Shown here piece by piece: positions 1 to 6,744 of a DNA stretch of 10,248 nt (position 1 is the first letter of the stretch; each line of letters begins with the position of its first letter). Source of the DNA: Actinomycetota bacterium (lineage in GTDB: Bacteria > Actinomycetota > Acidimicrobiia > Acidimicrobiales > GCA-2861595); contig JADDQT010000052.1 of the NCBI GenBank assembly GCA_016781225.1, positions 1 to 10,248 of the forward strand, in the 5' to 3' direction. The notes under the pieces are model-generated. The model was not told where the DNA came from and did no database searches. It saw only the letters and a program-made list of their open reading frames with translations. A program made the position numbers and the translations under genes.

Positions 1-514
1 CGAGGGCGGCGCGGGCCGAGCCCACCGCCTCGCCAGTGATCCGAGCAGGACCGAGACGGAGACGCTCGCCGCCTTCGCCCTCCAACACCAGCTCCTCGCC
101 GCCCTGGCCGGCCGGGGGGACGCTCGTGGGGCTGGTGGTGGTCGAAGCGCCGGTGGGTGACTCCACGCCCAGGACCGGGTGGAAGCGCAGCTGGGCGGTG
201 CGACCGATGACCTCCACTGCCTCCTTGGGGTCGGCGACCCCGGGTAGCTCCACGATGATGCGCCGGTTGCCCGAGCGCTGGAGGCTGGGCTCGGCGACGC
301 CGAGCGCGTCGACACGGCGACGCAGCACCTCAAGGGTGCGAGACAGAGTGTCGCCGTCCACCTTCTGGCGTTCGGTGTCCTGGGCCTCCAAGACGATCTG
401 GGTGCCGCCTTGAAGGTCGAGGCCCAGGCGCACGGGCCGGGTGGCGACAAGGACAGCAGCGCCGGCCAGCACCGCCACAACGGCGAGTAGACGCCAATGA
501 AAGGCGTTCGACAT
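1..514 (-). CDS. secD: SecD, protein translocase subunit (N-terminal part, runs off the left edge)
   Basis: SecD is a membrane subunit of the Sec translocase. With SecF it uses the proton gradient to help pull exported proteins across the membrane. The 171 visible codons start at ATG 514, preceded by GGAGG seven bases upstream. An ATG four bases earlier (518) is in another frame. Residues 8-24 form the first membrane helix. The SecD signature GLDLQGGTQ follows at residues 31-39. Next comes the P1 domain start (LRRRVDALGVAEPSLQRSG, residues about 65-83; IIVELPGV soon after). A Ser/Thr/Pro-rich linker follows at about residues 125-140, then the LGPARITGEAV segment. Actinobacterial SecD proteins often carry such a low-complexity insert. 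The remaining periplasmic domain and five helices lie outside the window. Neither YajC nor SecF is visible here; secF would be expected downstream, beyond the left edge. Confidence 0.93.
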   Translation of the reverse strand, partial: MSNAFHWRLLAVVAVLAGAAVLVATRPVRLGLDLQGGTQIVLEAQDTERQKVDGDTLSRTLEVLRRRVDALGVAEPSLQRSGNRRIIVELPGVADPKEAVEVIGRTAQLRFHPVLGVESPTGASTTTSPTSVPPAGQGGEELVLEGEGGERLRLGPARITGEAVGSARAAL

Positions 515-571
515 GCATTCCTCCAGCTCCAGCGCCGCGAAGGGCGCGGGCGGTTCCGGGTCGAGTAACGA

Positions 572-946
572 CTAGGAGAGCTGGGAGGAGGGGGGACCCC
601 GGACGACGAGGCTGTAGCGCCGAGCGATCAGCGGGGTGACTGCGACGAGCTGGACGCGCGCCTGCCCCGCCCCCCGCAGGCCAGTCAGGACGAGCGAGAC
701 CAGCATGGCCAGCGCGCCGGCGAACGCAGCCCTGGAGGACCGGTTGAACGCCCCCCAGCTCGCCGCCGAGTCGGTCTTCACCCGAACGACCGCGTGGTCG
801 AAGCCCGCAGGGCCGGCTGTGATCGCCGGTGAGGTGCGACCGGCATCTGGACCGTCGACGCCGACCCTGGTCCAGGCCGCGAGGGTCAAGGCGGCCATGA
901 CGACAGCGATGACAAGGGGACGGCGACGCAGGAACTCTCGAGGCAC
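572..946 (-). CDS. Small membrane protein of unknown function upstream of secD
   Basis: A 124-residue protein starting at GTG 946 and ending at TAG 572, 57 bases before secD on the same strand, so probably cotranscribed with it. The N-terminus is basic (RRR at residues 7-9), followed by a hydrophobic segment at about residues 11-25. A second one, AFAGALAMLVSLVLTGLRG, lies at about 74-92. The loop between them is Gly/Ala/Pro-rich and would be outside the cell if the positive-inside rule holds. I recognise no family. It is not YajC, which often precedes secD and has one N-terminal helix and a basic tail. No strong ribosome-binding site is visible (GGGTGGG is 12 or more bases upstream). The IS element begins 75 bases upstream of its start and may have separated it from its promoter. 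Coding status rests on the membrane-protein pattern and position. Confidence 0.55.
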   Translation of the reverse strand: MPREFLRRRPLVIAVVMAALTLAAWTRVGVDGPDAGRTSPAITAGPAGFDHAVVRVKTDSAASWGAFNRSSRAAFAGALAMLVSLVLTGLRGAGQARVQLVAVTPLIARRYSLVVRGPPSSQLS

Positions 947-1013
947 GTGTTCAGGCTACCCACCCGAGAACGTGCGCCGTCCGGCTCGGGCCGTAGAACT
1001 CGGGCAACCGGCG

Positions 1014-1021
1014 CTGCTTGA
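1014..1021. repeat. Target-site duplication, left copy (CTGCTTGA)
   Basis: The eight bases CTGCTTGA directly abut the left end of the IS element and recur exactly at the right end. Eight to nine bases is the normal duplication length for the IS256 family, so the two copies fix both element boundaries. Confidence 0.85.
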
Positions 1022-1047
1022 AGTCAAGTCGGCTGAAGTGGTGTAAC
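1022..1047 (+). repeat. Left terminal inverted repeat of the IS element
   Basis: The inner 13 bases, GAAGTGGTGTAAC (1035-1047), match the reverse complement of 2379-2391 perfectly. The outer part matches at 8 of the next 12 positions, giving 21 of 25 over 1023-1047. The end base at 1022 is set by the target duplication and does not match its partner. Transposase is expected to bind here. Confidence 0.85.
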
Positions 1048-1062
1048 TGACTCGTCGGCACT

Positions 1063-2285
1063 TCAGGCAGCTTCGAGCTCGCGTACCTCCCTTCCTTCTT
1101 CGGCCTGGTCGTCGAGGACCAGAGCCAAGGACTCCGCCGACAGGTAGCGCCGGCCCACCAGCCACTCATCGTTCTGCTCCATGAGCAGCGGGCCGACGAG
1201 GCGGATCACCGAGGCGTCGTTGGGGAAGATCCCCACTACGTCGGAGCGCCGGCCGACCTCCCGGTTGACCCGCTCCAGGGGGTTGGTGCTACGAAGCTTG
1301 GACCAGTGGCCGGGCGGGAAGCGGTAGAAGGCAACCAGGTCCTCCTCGGCGCCTTCCAGCAGCTGGGCCACCTTGGGCACCGGGCTGGCCAGGCGCTCGA
1401 GCACGGTGCCTATGCGCTCCTTGGCTGCCTCGTGGTTCTCGGCGGTGAAGATCTCCCGCAGGGCGGCGGAGACCATGCCTCGCTGGGCTGGGCGGCAGTG
1501 CTGGTGCATGTCGCGGACGAAATGGACCGTGCAGCGTTGCCAGGGACAACCGAGGACCCGTTCGATGGCGGCCTTCAGCCCCTCGTGGGCGTCGGAGACG
1601 GCCAGGCGCACCCCGGTGAGGCCCCGGGCCCGCAGGCCCCGGAGGAACTCGACCCAGAACGCACCGGACTCCACCTCGCCGAGGTCGACGCCGATGACCT
1701 CACGGCGGCCCGAATCGTGCACGCCATAGGCGATGACCACCGCCTTGGAGCGCACGTGGCCGCCGCTTCTGACCTTGACGTGCTTGGCGTCGAGCCACAG
1801 TAGGGATAGCTGCCCTCCAGGCTGCGCTCCCGGAAGGCGGCCACCTGCTCGTCAAGGCCCCGGCACATGGCCGACACCCGGTCCTTGGACATGTTGGCGA
1901 TGCCCAGCTGGGAGACCAGGCGGTCGACCTTGCGGGTCGAGACCCCGTTCACGTAGGCCTCCATCACGCAGGCCACGATGGCCTGCTCGGAGCGGCGCCG
2001 GGGCTCGAGGAAGGAGGGGAAGTAGGCCTCGCCAGAGCGCTTGCGGGGGATGTCGAGGTCGACATCACCGACCCGGGTCTCCCACGCCCGGCTGCGGTAG
2101 CCGTTGCGGTGGGTGACCCGCTCCGAGCTCTGCTCGCCATGGTCGGCTCCGATGTTGGCGCTGATCTCAGCTTCCATCAGATGCCGAGCCACCAGCGCCA
2201 CTGCCTCGCGCAGGAAGTCGGCGTGCTCTTCGATCAAGGTCTTGGCGACGACCTCGTCGGTTGTCATGCTTTGCCTTGCGGCCAT
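1063..2285 (-). pseudogene. IS256-family DDE transposase, broken by a one-base frameshift
   Basis: The transposase catalyses cut-and-copy movement of the surrounding IS. The start is ATG 2285 (MAARQSMTTDEVV), with AAAGGAA about eight bases upstream; the stop is TGA 1063-1065. If frame-corrected, the protein is 407 residues, normal for the family. The N-terminal part up to SLEGSYPY reads in one frame. The rest (WLDAKHVKVRSGGH to ELEAA) reads in the -1 frame. Adding one base at about 1800/1801 restores PYLWLDAKHVKV. The break falls just before the first catalytic Asp (codon 1789-1791). The second Asp (VSDAHEG) and the Glu (NPLERVNRE) are in the downstream frame, as is the C..C..H-type motif CPWQRCTVHF. 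No slippery heptamer is visible at the junction and IS256 transposases are normally one frame. I therefore read this as a mutation or sequencing error, not programmed frameshifting. Confidence 0.92.
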
Positions 2286-2378
2286 CGTGGTGTTCCTTTC
2301 GTCGATCGAGGTGGTTCTCAACCGACGAGTCTGGAGCCCTCGGTGGCCGCTCGCTTCGGCGGTCACCGCTCAGGGCTC

Positions 2379-2404
2379 GTTACACCACTTCTACCAACAT
2401 GACC
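2379..2404 (-). repeat. Right terminal inverted repeat of the IS element
   Basis: GTTACACCACTTC at 2379-2391 is the exact reverse complement of 1035-1047, and the match continues imperfectly to 2403. Base 2404 is assigned to the element because the target duplication begins at 2405. This end lies upstream of the transposase gene and may carry its promoter, but I see no convincing -35/-10 pair. Confidence 0.85.
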
Positions 2405-2412
2405 CTGCTTGA
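2405..2412. repeat. Target-site duplication, right copy (CTGCTTGA)
   Basis: An exact copy of the eight bases at 1014-1021, immediately outside the right terminal repeat. Removing 1022-2412 rejoins a plausible uninterrupted intergenic sequence. Confidence 0.85.
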
Positions 2413-2503
2413 GCGCACCGCACTTAGGCAGAAGGGCCATAAACAGACGTCAGTGCCCGCGGATACAGGCCAGGCCCAGGGACCGCCCTAGCCTGCTTCC
2501 CTC

Positions 2504-3595
2504 GTGGGCGACGAGCGCTCTGTCACCGAGCAACGGCCGGTCAAGGTTCCCTTGGCTCTGGCCGGTGCTGCGGCGTGGGGCTGGCGCATCCTCGTGGCCG
2601 CTGCCGCCTTGGCCCTGATCGTGTTCGTGCTCATACAGCTCTACGTCGTGGTCGTTCCGGTCGTGCTTGCCCTCTTTCTGGCCGCGGTGCTCGAGCCTGC
2701 CGCGGCCTGGCTGCGGGCCCGCCGTTGGCCCTCGGCGCTGGCCGCAGCCAGCGTCTTCGTAACTGCCCTGGGGTTGCTGGCCGTGGTGCTGTACTGGATC
2801 GGGGCGAGCGTGGCCACCCAGTTCGAGGATGTCGGGAGACAGCTCCAAGAGGGGATCCAGTCGGCCAAGGAATGGGCCCAGGGAGAGCCGCTCAACCTCA
2901 CTCCTGAGCGGGTGGAGCAGTTGGAGGCCGAACTGCGCGACACGGCCCGAACCGCCAGTGGTGGCTTTGCCGAGCGGGCCGTGGGACGGGCCCGACTGGC
3001 GGGCGAGGTGTTGGGCGGCATCGTTCTCTTGCTGTTCACGCTGTTCTTCCTGCTGAAGGACGGCGCCCGGATGGCGGACTGGCTCCGAGCCCGGATCCCC
3101 TCCGCCTACCAGGACGACGCCGTGGACCTCACCACCCGGGCACGCCAGGTGATGCGTCAGTACTTGATCGCCACCGCCGCCACGGGATTCATCGACGGCG
3201 TGCTCATCGGCCTCGCCCTCTGGGTCCTCGGCGTGCCCCTCGCGGTTCCCTTGGCGGTCCTCACCTTCCTCGGGGGCTTCGTTCCCCTGGTCGGTGCCAC
3301 CGTGGCCGGCCTGGTGTCAGCGGTGGTGGCCCTGGTCACCAACGGGTTGGGGGTGGCGTTACTCGTGGTGGCCGCCACCATCACCGTTCAACAGATCGAA
3401 GGCAACCTCCTACAGCCGCTGATCCTGGAGCGGGCGGTCCGGCTTCACCCCCTGGTGACAGTGTGGGTGGTCGCCGCCGGGCTGGTCGTGGGTGGACTGG
3501 TGGGCGCCTTCCTGTCAGTTCCCCTAGCCGCCATCGCGGTCGGAATCGGGAGTCACTACCGCACCAAGGCTCAGCCGGGCTCGGCCGCCCCGTGA
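2504..3595 (+). CDS. AI-2E family (PF01594-type) membrane permease
   Basis: A 363-residue inner-membrane protein of the AI-2E/TqsA/PerM family. Members have been linked to export of autoinducer-2, Na+(Li+)/H+ exchange or other small solutes, so the substrate cannot be named. Hydrophobic helices lie at about residues 28-45, 47-66, 77-100, 164-184, 219-243, 245-275, 280-297 and 315-348. A charged, amphipathic soluble region fills residues 104-160, as is typical. Family signatures are LLKDGARM (183-190), GGFVPLVGATVAG (257-269) and QQIEGNLLQPLILERAVRLHPL, starting near residue 296. The length matches the family. The chosen start is GTG 2504. It has no Shine-Dalgarno sequence; a TAnnnT-like TAGCCT at 2489-2494 would suit a leaderless transcript, but that is weak. 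The gene is divergent from the secD side, with the IS in the gap, and convergent with the MscS gene. Confidence 0.9.
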   Translation: MGDERSVTEQRPVKVPLALAGAAAWGWRILVAAAALALIVFVLIQLYVVVVPVVLALFLAAVLEPAAAWLRARRWPSALAAASVFVTALGLLAVVLYWIGASVATQFEDVGRQLQEGIQSAKEWAQGEPLNLTPERVEQLEAELRDTARTASGGFAERAVGRARLAGEVLGGIVLLLFTLFFLLKDGARMADWLRARIPSAYQDDAVDLTTRARQVMRQYLIATAATGFIDGVLIGLALWVLGVPLAVPLAVLTFLGGFVPLVGATVAGLVSAVVALVTNGLGVALLVVAATITVQQIEGNLLQPLILERAVRLHPLVTVWVVAAGLVVGGLVGAFLSVPLAAIAVGIGSHYRTKAQPGSAAP

Positions 3596-3645
3596 TCGGC
3601 GCCGGGGGGGGAAGGGGGATGCTGCTGACGGATCGCTGATACTGA

Positions 3646-3687
3646 AGCCAGCAACTGCCATGGGCGCCCAGTGGCTGGTGGCTGGCT
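3646..3687. terminator. Possible bidirectional terminator hairpin between convergent genes
   Basis: AGCCAGC (3646-3652) can pair with GCTGGCT (3681-3687). The interior contains a perfect 10-bp palindrome, TGGGCGCCCA (3661-3670). It lies in the 95-base gap between the convergent permease (ends 3595) and MscS gene (ends 3691). No T-run follows on either side, so classical intrinsic termination is uncertain. The rest of the gap has a G-rich run at 3603-3618 and nothing else I recognise. Confidence 0.3.
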
Positions 3688-3690
3688 ACG

Positions 3691-4605
3691 TCAATTGTTC
3701 GTAGCGCCCCCAGCATCACTCAGGCCTTGGATGCGAATGTCCTCGGTCGTGGACGCTACCTCGATGCCGGCTCCCGCGAGCCGGTCCACCACTCTCCGAG
3801 TCATGGCGTCCTTGGTGGTGCGGGCCGTGCGAACCGGCACAACGAATCGGGCCGAAAGCTCCATGTAGTCGTCGGTGGCCCGAGCGAAGACCCGAGGCTC
3901 GACCTCGGCCTTGGGAATCGGGTACCGAGACGCCATCTCGTGGATGGCCCCGCTGGCGCCCTCCGTCGCCGACACTCGTCGCGCCTCGTCCTCGAGGATG
4001 CGCTCCGCCTGGCCCCAGTCGCCGCCGTGGCTGACCGGCACGGTGAGTTCCTCCCAGATGTAGTCGAAGGCGGCGCTGTAGTTGAAGACCGGCTCGGTGA
4101 ACGTGGCCTTGTTGGAGATGGCCACCATCCGCCCGGTGAACTGACGCCCGTTGACCCAGGTGGCCTCGTCGCTCTCCGAGCCGATCTCGAGGACCTTGGT
4201 CCGAAGCGGCGTTATGTCGATGACGTCACCGCGCACCCCTCCCATCTGGATGCGGTCGCCCACCCGGAAGATGCGGCCGGTGAGGATGTTGAACCACCCG
4301 GCCACTGCCCCGATGACCTCTTGCATGGCGAAGGCCACGCCCGCCGTGGCCAGCCCGAGCACGACGCCGACACGACCGGCAAAGGCTCGCCAGACGACGG
4401 CCAAGGCCATCAGGGCCACGAGGGCCACCGCGTAGCGGCTCAGCTTGCGGGCGTAGTAGCGCCCATAGGCGTCACCAGCTCGGCGGGCGATGAGGCGCCC
4501 CAGGACCCAGCTCAGGGCGAACCCAAGGACAGCGATGGCTGCAGTGGTCGCCAGGCGGCCCTCGACGGTGTTGGTTTCGATCACCAGGTCGAGGAACTCA
4601 TCCAT
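3691..4605 (-). CDS. MscS-family mechanosensitive ion channel
   Basis: A 304-residue small-conductance mechanosensitive channel, expected to be a heptamer that opens under membrane tension and releases solutes on osmotic downshock. Helices are predicted at residues 17-40 and 55-76, with the pore-lining helix from about 79 (GVVLGLATAGVAFAMQEVIGAVAG). FRVGDRIQM (113-121) and a beta domain follow (VRGDVIDITPLRTKVLEIG, then MVAISNKATFTEPVFNYS). An alpha/beta C-terminal domain ends the protein. The Ala/Gly-rich packing of the pore helix is kept. The position matching E. coli MscS Gly113 is Glu96 (MQE), as in several other MscS-like proteins. The start is ATG 4605; its ribosome-binding site is weak. 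It lies 102 bases after the 29-aa microprotein and is the last gene of the long minus-strand run, so it may share a transcript or have its own promoter in 4606-4707. Confidence 0.9.
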   Translation of the reverse strand: MDEFLDLVIETNTVEGRLATTAAIAVLGFALSWVLGRLIARRAGDAYGRYYARKLSRYAVALVALMALAVVWRAFAGRVGVVLGLATAGVAFAMQEVIGAVAGWFNILTGRIFRVGDRIQMGGVRGDVIDITPLRTKVLEIGSESDEATWVNGRQFTGRMVAISNKATFTEPVFNYSAAFDYIWEELTVPVSHGGDWGQAERILEDEARRVSATEGASGAIHEMASRYPIPKAEVEPRVFARATDDYMELSARFVVPVRTARTTKDAMTRRVVDRLAGAGIEVASTTEDIRIQGLSDAGGATNN

Positions 4606-4707
4606 GGGATGACACTGCCTCTAAGCGGCGTTTCCGGCGCGACTGCGGCCGCTGGATGGCCAGCAGGTGAGCGTGTGCTCGCCTCTGAAGCGATGGCCTG
4701 GCTGAGG

Positions 4708-4797
4708 TCATCGACGTCGCAGCACCAACCACGCCAGGACGCCCACTATGGCCATGAGCTCGACCCAGGACAAGAGAACCACCAGGCCCTCGGTCAT
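4708..4797 (-). CDS. 29-residue single-helix membrane microprotein, translationally coupled to the upstream gene
   Basis: The reading frame encodes MTEGLVVLLS WVELMAIVGV LAWLVLRRR and stops at TGA 4708-4710. Its ATG (4797-4795) overlaps the TGA of the preceding PRC-barrel-like gene in an ATGA junction, the usual mark of coupled translation. The peptide is almost entirely one hydrophobic helix (residues about 5-26) with an Arg-Arg-Arg tail, so by the positive-inside rule the C-terminus would be in the cytoplasm. One Glu (residue 13) sits within the helix. Such peptides often bind and tune a larger membrane protein; here the obvious partner is the NRAMP-like permease of the same operon, or the MscS channel downstream. 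I know of no named family. Support is the overlap plus helix/charge pattern; it is short enough to be missed by gene finders. Confidence 0.6.
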   Translation of the reverse strand: MTEGLVVLLSWVELMAIVGVLAWLVLRRR

Positions 4798-5141
4798 GGC
4801 TGCTCTCGACGGTGTTCGGAGGGGTGCACCAGGGCCTCGCCTAAGGCGCCAAGCAATAGGCGATTTCCCTCAAAGGAGGTGACGTGCTGGCGTGGCACGT
4901 AGTGGGCCCGCCGAGCCAGGCGTCGCAGCGCCCAGGCCAACAAGGCCGGTCCGCCAACCTGGCCATGGGCGTAGCCCAGCCGGGCTGCCACCGCCCCGAC
5001 GCCCACGAGCACTCCATCCACGACGAAGCGTGGCCCGGCGTCCCCATCGGTCGCCTCACGCAGGCGCACGTCATGGATCTCTCCCAGGGCGTTGCCGCCC
5101 TTGTCGACGGCCTCGGCACCGACCATCTCACTCAGTCGCAC
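4794..5141 (-). CDS. PRC-barrel-like protein (second of a tandem pair)
   Basis: A 115-residue soluble protein starting at GTG 5141, with GGAGG six bases upstream (GGAGGACGAC then GTG). The open frame extends further upstream to 5345, but that part reads as out-of-frame low-complexity sequence over the previous gene. The start overlaps the previous gene's end by 14 bases. MRLSEMVGAEAVDKGGNALG and the following EIHDVRL look like the first strands of a PRC barrel (residues 1-27). GPRFVVDGVLVG (36-47) continues the barrel and HYVPRQHV (80-87) resembles its closing strand. Between them lies an Ala/Leu/Arg-rich helical stretch (63-79). PRC barrels are small beta barrels found in ribosome maturation (RimM), photosynthetic reaction centres and fused to cation transporters. 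The family assignment is by pattern and is tentative. The stop overlaps the 29-aa microprotein. Confidence 0.68.
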   Translation of the reverse strand: MRLSEMVGAEAVDKGGNALGEIHDVRLREATDGDAGPRFVVDGVLVGVGAVAARLGYAHGQVGGPALLAWALRRLARRAHYVPRQHVTSFEGNRLLLGALGEALVHPSEHRREQP

Positions 5142-5514
5142 GTCGTCCTCCCGGGATACGGGCAACCACCTGGTCGCACAGCCAGTGCTCCAACCGCCCG
5201 GCCTCGGGCAGTTCGTCCACCGACACGTCCAAGCGGACGACGATGCCAATCTCCGCCACCTGCTCGACGGGAATAGCGAGGGGCCGCTCCGTCCCGGCCA
5301 GCCGGCTGGCGATGCCGGCCATGGCTCGACCCACACGGCCGCCAACCCTCATGCCGAGGGCCTGGGGTCCGAGGAGCAGGGCCACGAGGACGGTGGGAAC
5401 GCCGCGGTCGTCGATGGCGAGCTCGAGGTCGTCTACCTTGCCCACCGGCCGACCGTCGCAGTCGAGCACCTGGCGATCGAGCAGCTCGAGTCCGGCATCG
5501 AGGTAGCGGGCCAT
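5128..5514 (-). CDS. PRC-barrel-like protein (first of a tandem pair)
   Basis: A 128-residue soluble protein. LLDRQVLDCDGRPVGKVDDL (residues 11-30) is a clear PRC-barrel opening, followed by ELAIDDRGVPTVLVALLLGP (31-50). A Gly/Arg-rich connector follows at 54-75. A closing strand IPVEQVAEIGIVVRLDVSVD occupies 81-100, and a C-terminal helix (LEHWLCDQVVARI) ends the protein. The ATG at 5514 directly follows the TAG of the NRAMP gene (TAGATG), with AAGGGGGGT upstream as ribosome-binding site, so the two are coupled. In actinobacteria PRC barrels also occur in MgtE-like and other cation-transport proteins. A cytoplasmic regulatory or scaffold role for the adjacent permease is therefore plausible, but this is inference. 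It shares the barrel pattern with the next gene but little direct identity, so the pair could form a heterodimer or reflect an old duplication. Confidence 0.75.
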   Translation of the reverse strand: MARYLDAGLELLDRQVLDCDGRPVGKVDDLELAIDDRGVPTVLVALLLGPQALGMRVGGRVGRAMAGIASRLAGTERPLAIPVEQVAEIGIVVRLDVSVDELPEAGRLEHWLCDQVVARIPGGRRATE

Positions 5515-6744
5515 CTACAGACCCCCCTTGGTGGCAATCAGCAGCGGCAATGCCGCCAGGGCCGCGGCTGAGACGACGAAGAGGTACACCACCCCTAAGG
5601 CGTTGGCCAAGCGGCCGTTCACATGCTCGCCCAGATAGCGGCGGTCATTGGCCACGATCAGGATGGGCAGGAAGGTGAACGGCAAGCTCGCCGCTCCGAG
5701 GTACACGGCGTAGATGGTGATGGTGATGGGATTGATGGTCGTGAGGGCGAAGGCGGTGGCCCCGATCAGAGTGGCGATGACCAGCACGGAAAAGCGGGCC
5801 GCACTGCTGGGGGCGACCGACTTGCCCCACGACCACCCGAAGTGCTGGGCCGCGGTGTAGCCCGACGACAGCAGGGTCTCGAGCACCGAACCGAAGGTGG
5901 CGGCCACGATGCCGAGCACGGCGCAGGCCAGACCCAGCTTTCCGAAGGCCATCACCACGGGCAGCACCGACTGGCTCAAGTGCTCCACCTGGACGCCGGC
6001 GGGCTGCAGGGCCAAGGCGGCCACCGCCTGGATGCCGATGGCGAGGATGCCGCCGATGGGATAGCCGATGAAGACGTTGAGGCGGGCCTGGCCCAGGTCA
6101 GAGGTGGTCCAGCCATGCTCAACCGCACCCGATGAGAAGAAGAACACCTCATAGGGCGTCATCTGGGCCCCGAGCATCACCACGGCGTAGAAGAGGTAGG
6201 TGGGAAGGCCCTCGCCCGAGGGGACGCTGGGATGGGTCACGTCGTGCCACATGGCACCCCAGTCGGGGCCGAGTTGCCACACCGCCACCACGAACACGAA
6301 CAGGAACAGCCCGACCAGGCCATAGAGGCGCTCCATGTGCTTGAAGGGCAGGCGCCACATGACAAAGAAGGTGACCAGGGCCACGAGTGGCACCCACAGC
6401 AGGTAGTGGACGTCGGTGGCGAGCTCGATGCCGAGAGCCACGCCGCAAAGCTCGGCCACCAGAGTCAGGGCGTTGAGCAGGTAGGAAACGACCACGTTGG
6501 CCAGGCCCAGCCGGGCGCCCATGCGTTCGCGGACCAGGTCGAAGACGGGTCGGTGAGTGATCGTGGCCACCCGCCCGGCCATCTCGGAGTACACGGTGAT
6601 GCCGATGACGGCCACAACGGTGACCCAGACCATGGCCAGGCCGAACCGGGCGCCGATGAGGGCGTCGGTGACAAGGTCGCCGATGTCCATGAACCCGCCG
6701 ATGGCGGTGAAGATGCCGAGGGCGGCGCCGAGGACGCGCTTCAC
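5515..6744 (-). CDS. NRAMP-family divalent metal transporter with non-canonical metal-site motifs
   Basis: A 409-residue polytopic permease of the NRAMP/MntH family (proton-linked uptake of Mn2+, Fe2+ or related ions), with about 11 hydrophobic helices. Helix 1 carries DIGDLVTDA (residues 20-28) where classical members have DPGNxxT, so the first Asp is kept but Asn becomes Asp23. Helix 3 has SEMAGRVATITHRPV (53-67). Helix 6 has GAQMTPYEVFFFSS (192-205) where classical members have a MPHN motif. On alignment to the Pro, Met becomes Thr196, His becomes Tyr198 and Asn becomes Glu199; a Met lies one residue earlier. In NRAMPs the Met thioether selects transition metals over Ca2+/Mg2+, so substrate choice may differ. 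The start is GTG 6744, inside a GTGA overlap with the upstream gene; the stop abuts the next start. I leave the symbol blank because the motif changes make mntH unsafe. Confidence 0.9.
   Translation of the reverse strand: MKRVLGAALGIFTAIGGFMDIGDLVTDALIGARFGLAMVWVTVVAVIGITVYSEMAGRVATITHRPVFDLVRERMGARLGLANVVVSYLLNALTLVAELCGVALGIELATDVHYLLWVPLVALVTFFVMWRLPFKHMERLYGLVGLFLFVFVVAVWQLGPDWGAMWHDVTHPSVPSGEGLPTYLFYAVVMLGAQMTPYEVFFFSSGAVEHGWTTSDLGQARLNVFIGYPIGGILAIGIQAVAALALQPAGVQVEHLSQSVLPVVMAFGKLGLACAVLGIVAATFGSVLETLLSSGYTAAQHFGWSWGKSVAPSSAARFSVLVIATLIGATAFALTTINPITITIYAVYLGAASLPFTFLPILIVANDRRYLGEHVNGRLANALGVVYLFVVSAAALAALPLLIATKGGL

Larger units (their letters stand above)
1022..2404 (-). mobile_element. 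Complete IS256-family insertion sequence, 1383 bp
   Basis: The element is bounded by imperfect inverted repeats at 1022-1047 and 2379-2404 and flanked by the 8-bp direct repeat CTGCTTGA. It carries a single transposase gene on the minus strand. Size, terminal repeat length, duplication length and the DDE transposase all fit the IS256 (Mutator-like) family. Ends and duplication are intact, which argues for a fairly recent insertion. The transposase reading frame is broken once near 1800. Another intact copy in the genome could still move the element in trans, because its ends are preserved. The insertion site lies in the gap between the secD-side genes and the divergent permease, so no recognisable gene is interrupted. 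Confidence 0.92.

Noticed and set aside
1790..1810. Programmed frameshift in the transposase
   Set aside because: A -1 shift would restore the frame, but there is no X XXY YYZ slippery heptamer, and IS256 transposases are normally encoded in one frame.
3727..4902. Long plus-strand open frame of 391 codons
   Set aside because: It runs antisense through the MscS gene, the microprotein and part of the PRC-barrel gene. Its translation is His/Asp/Arg/Gly-rich without domains, typical of an antisense shadow in GC-rich DNA.
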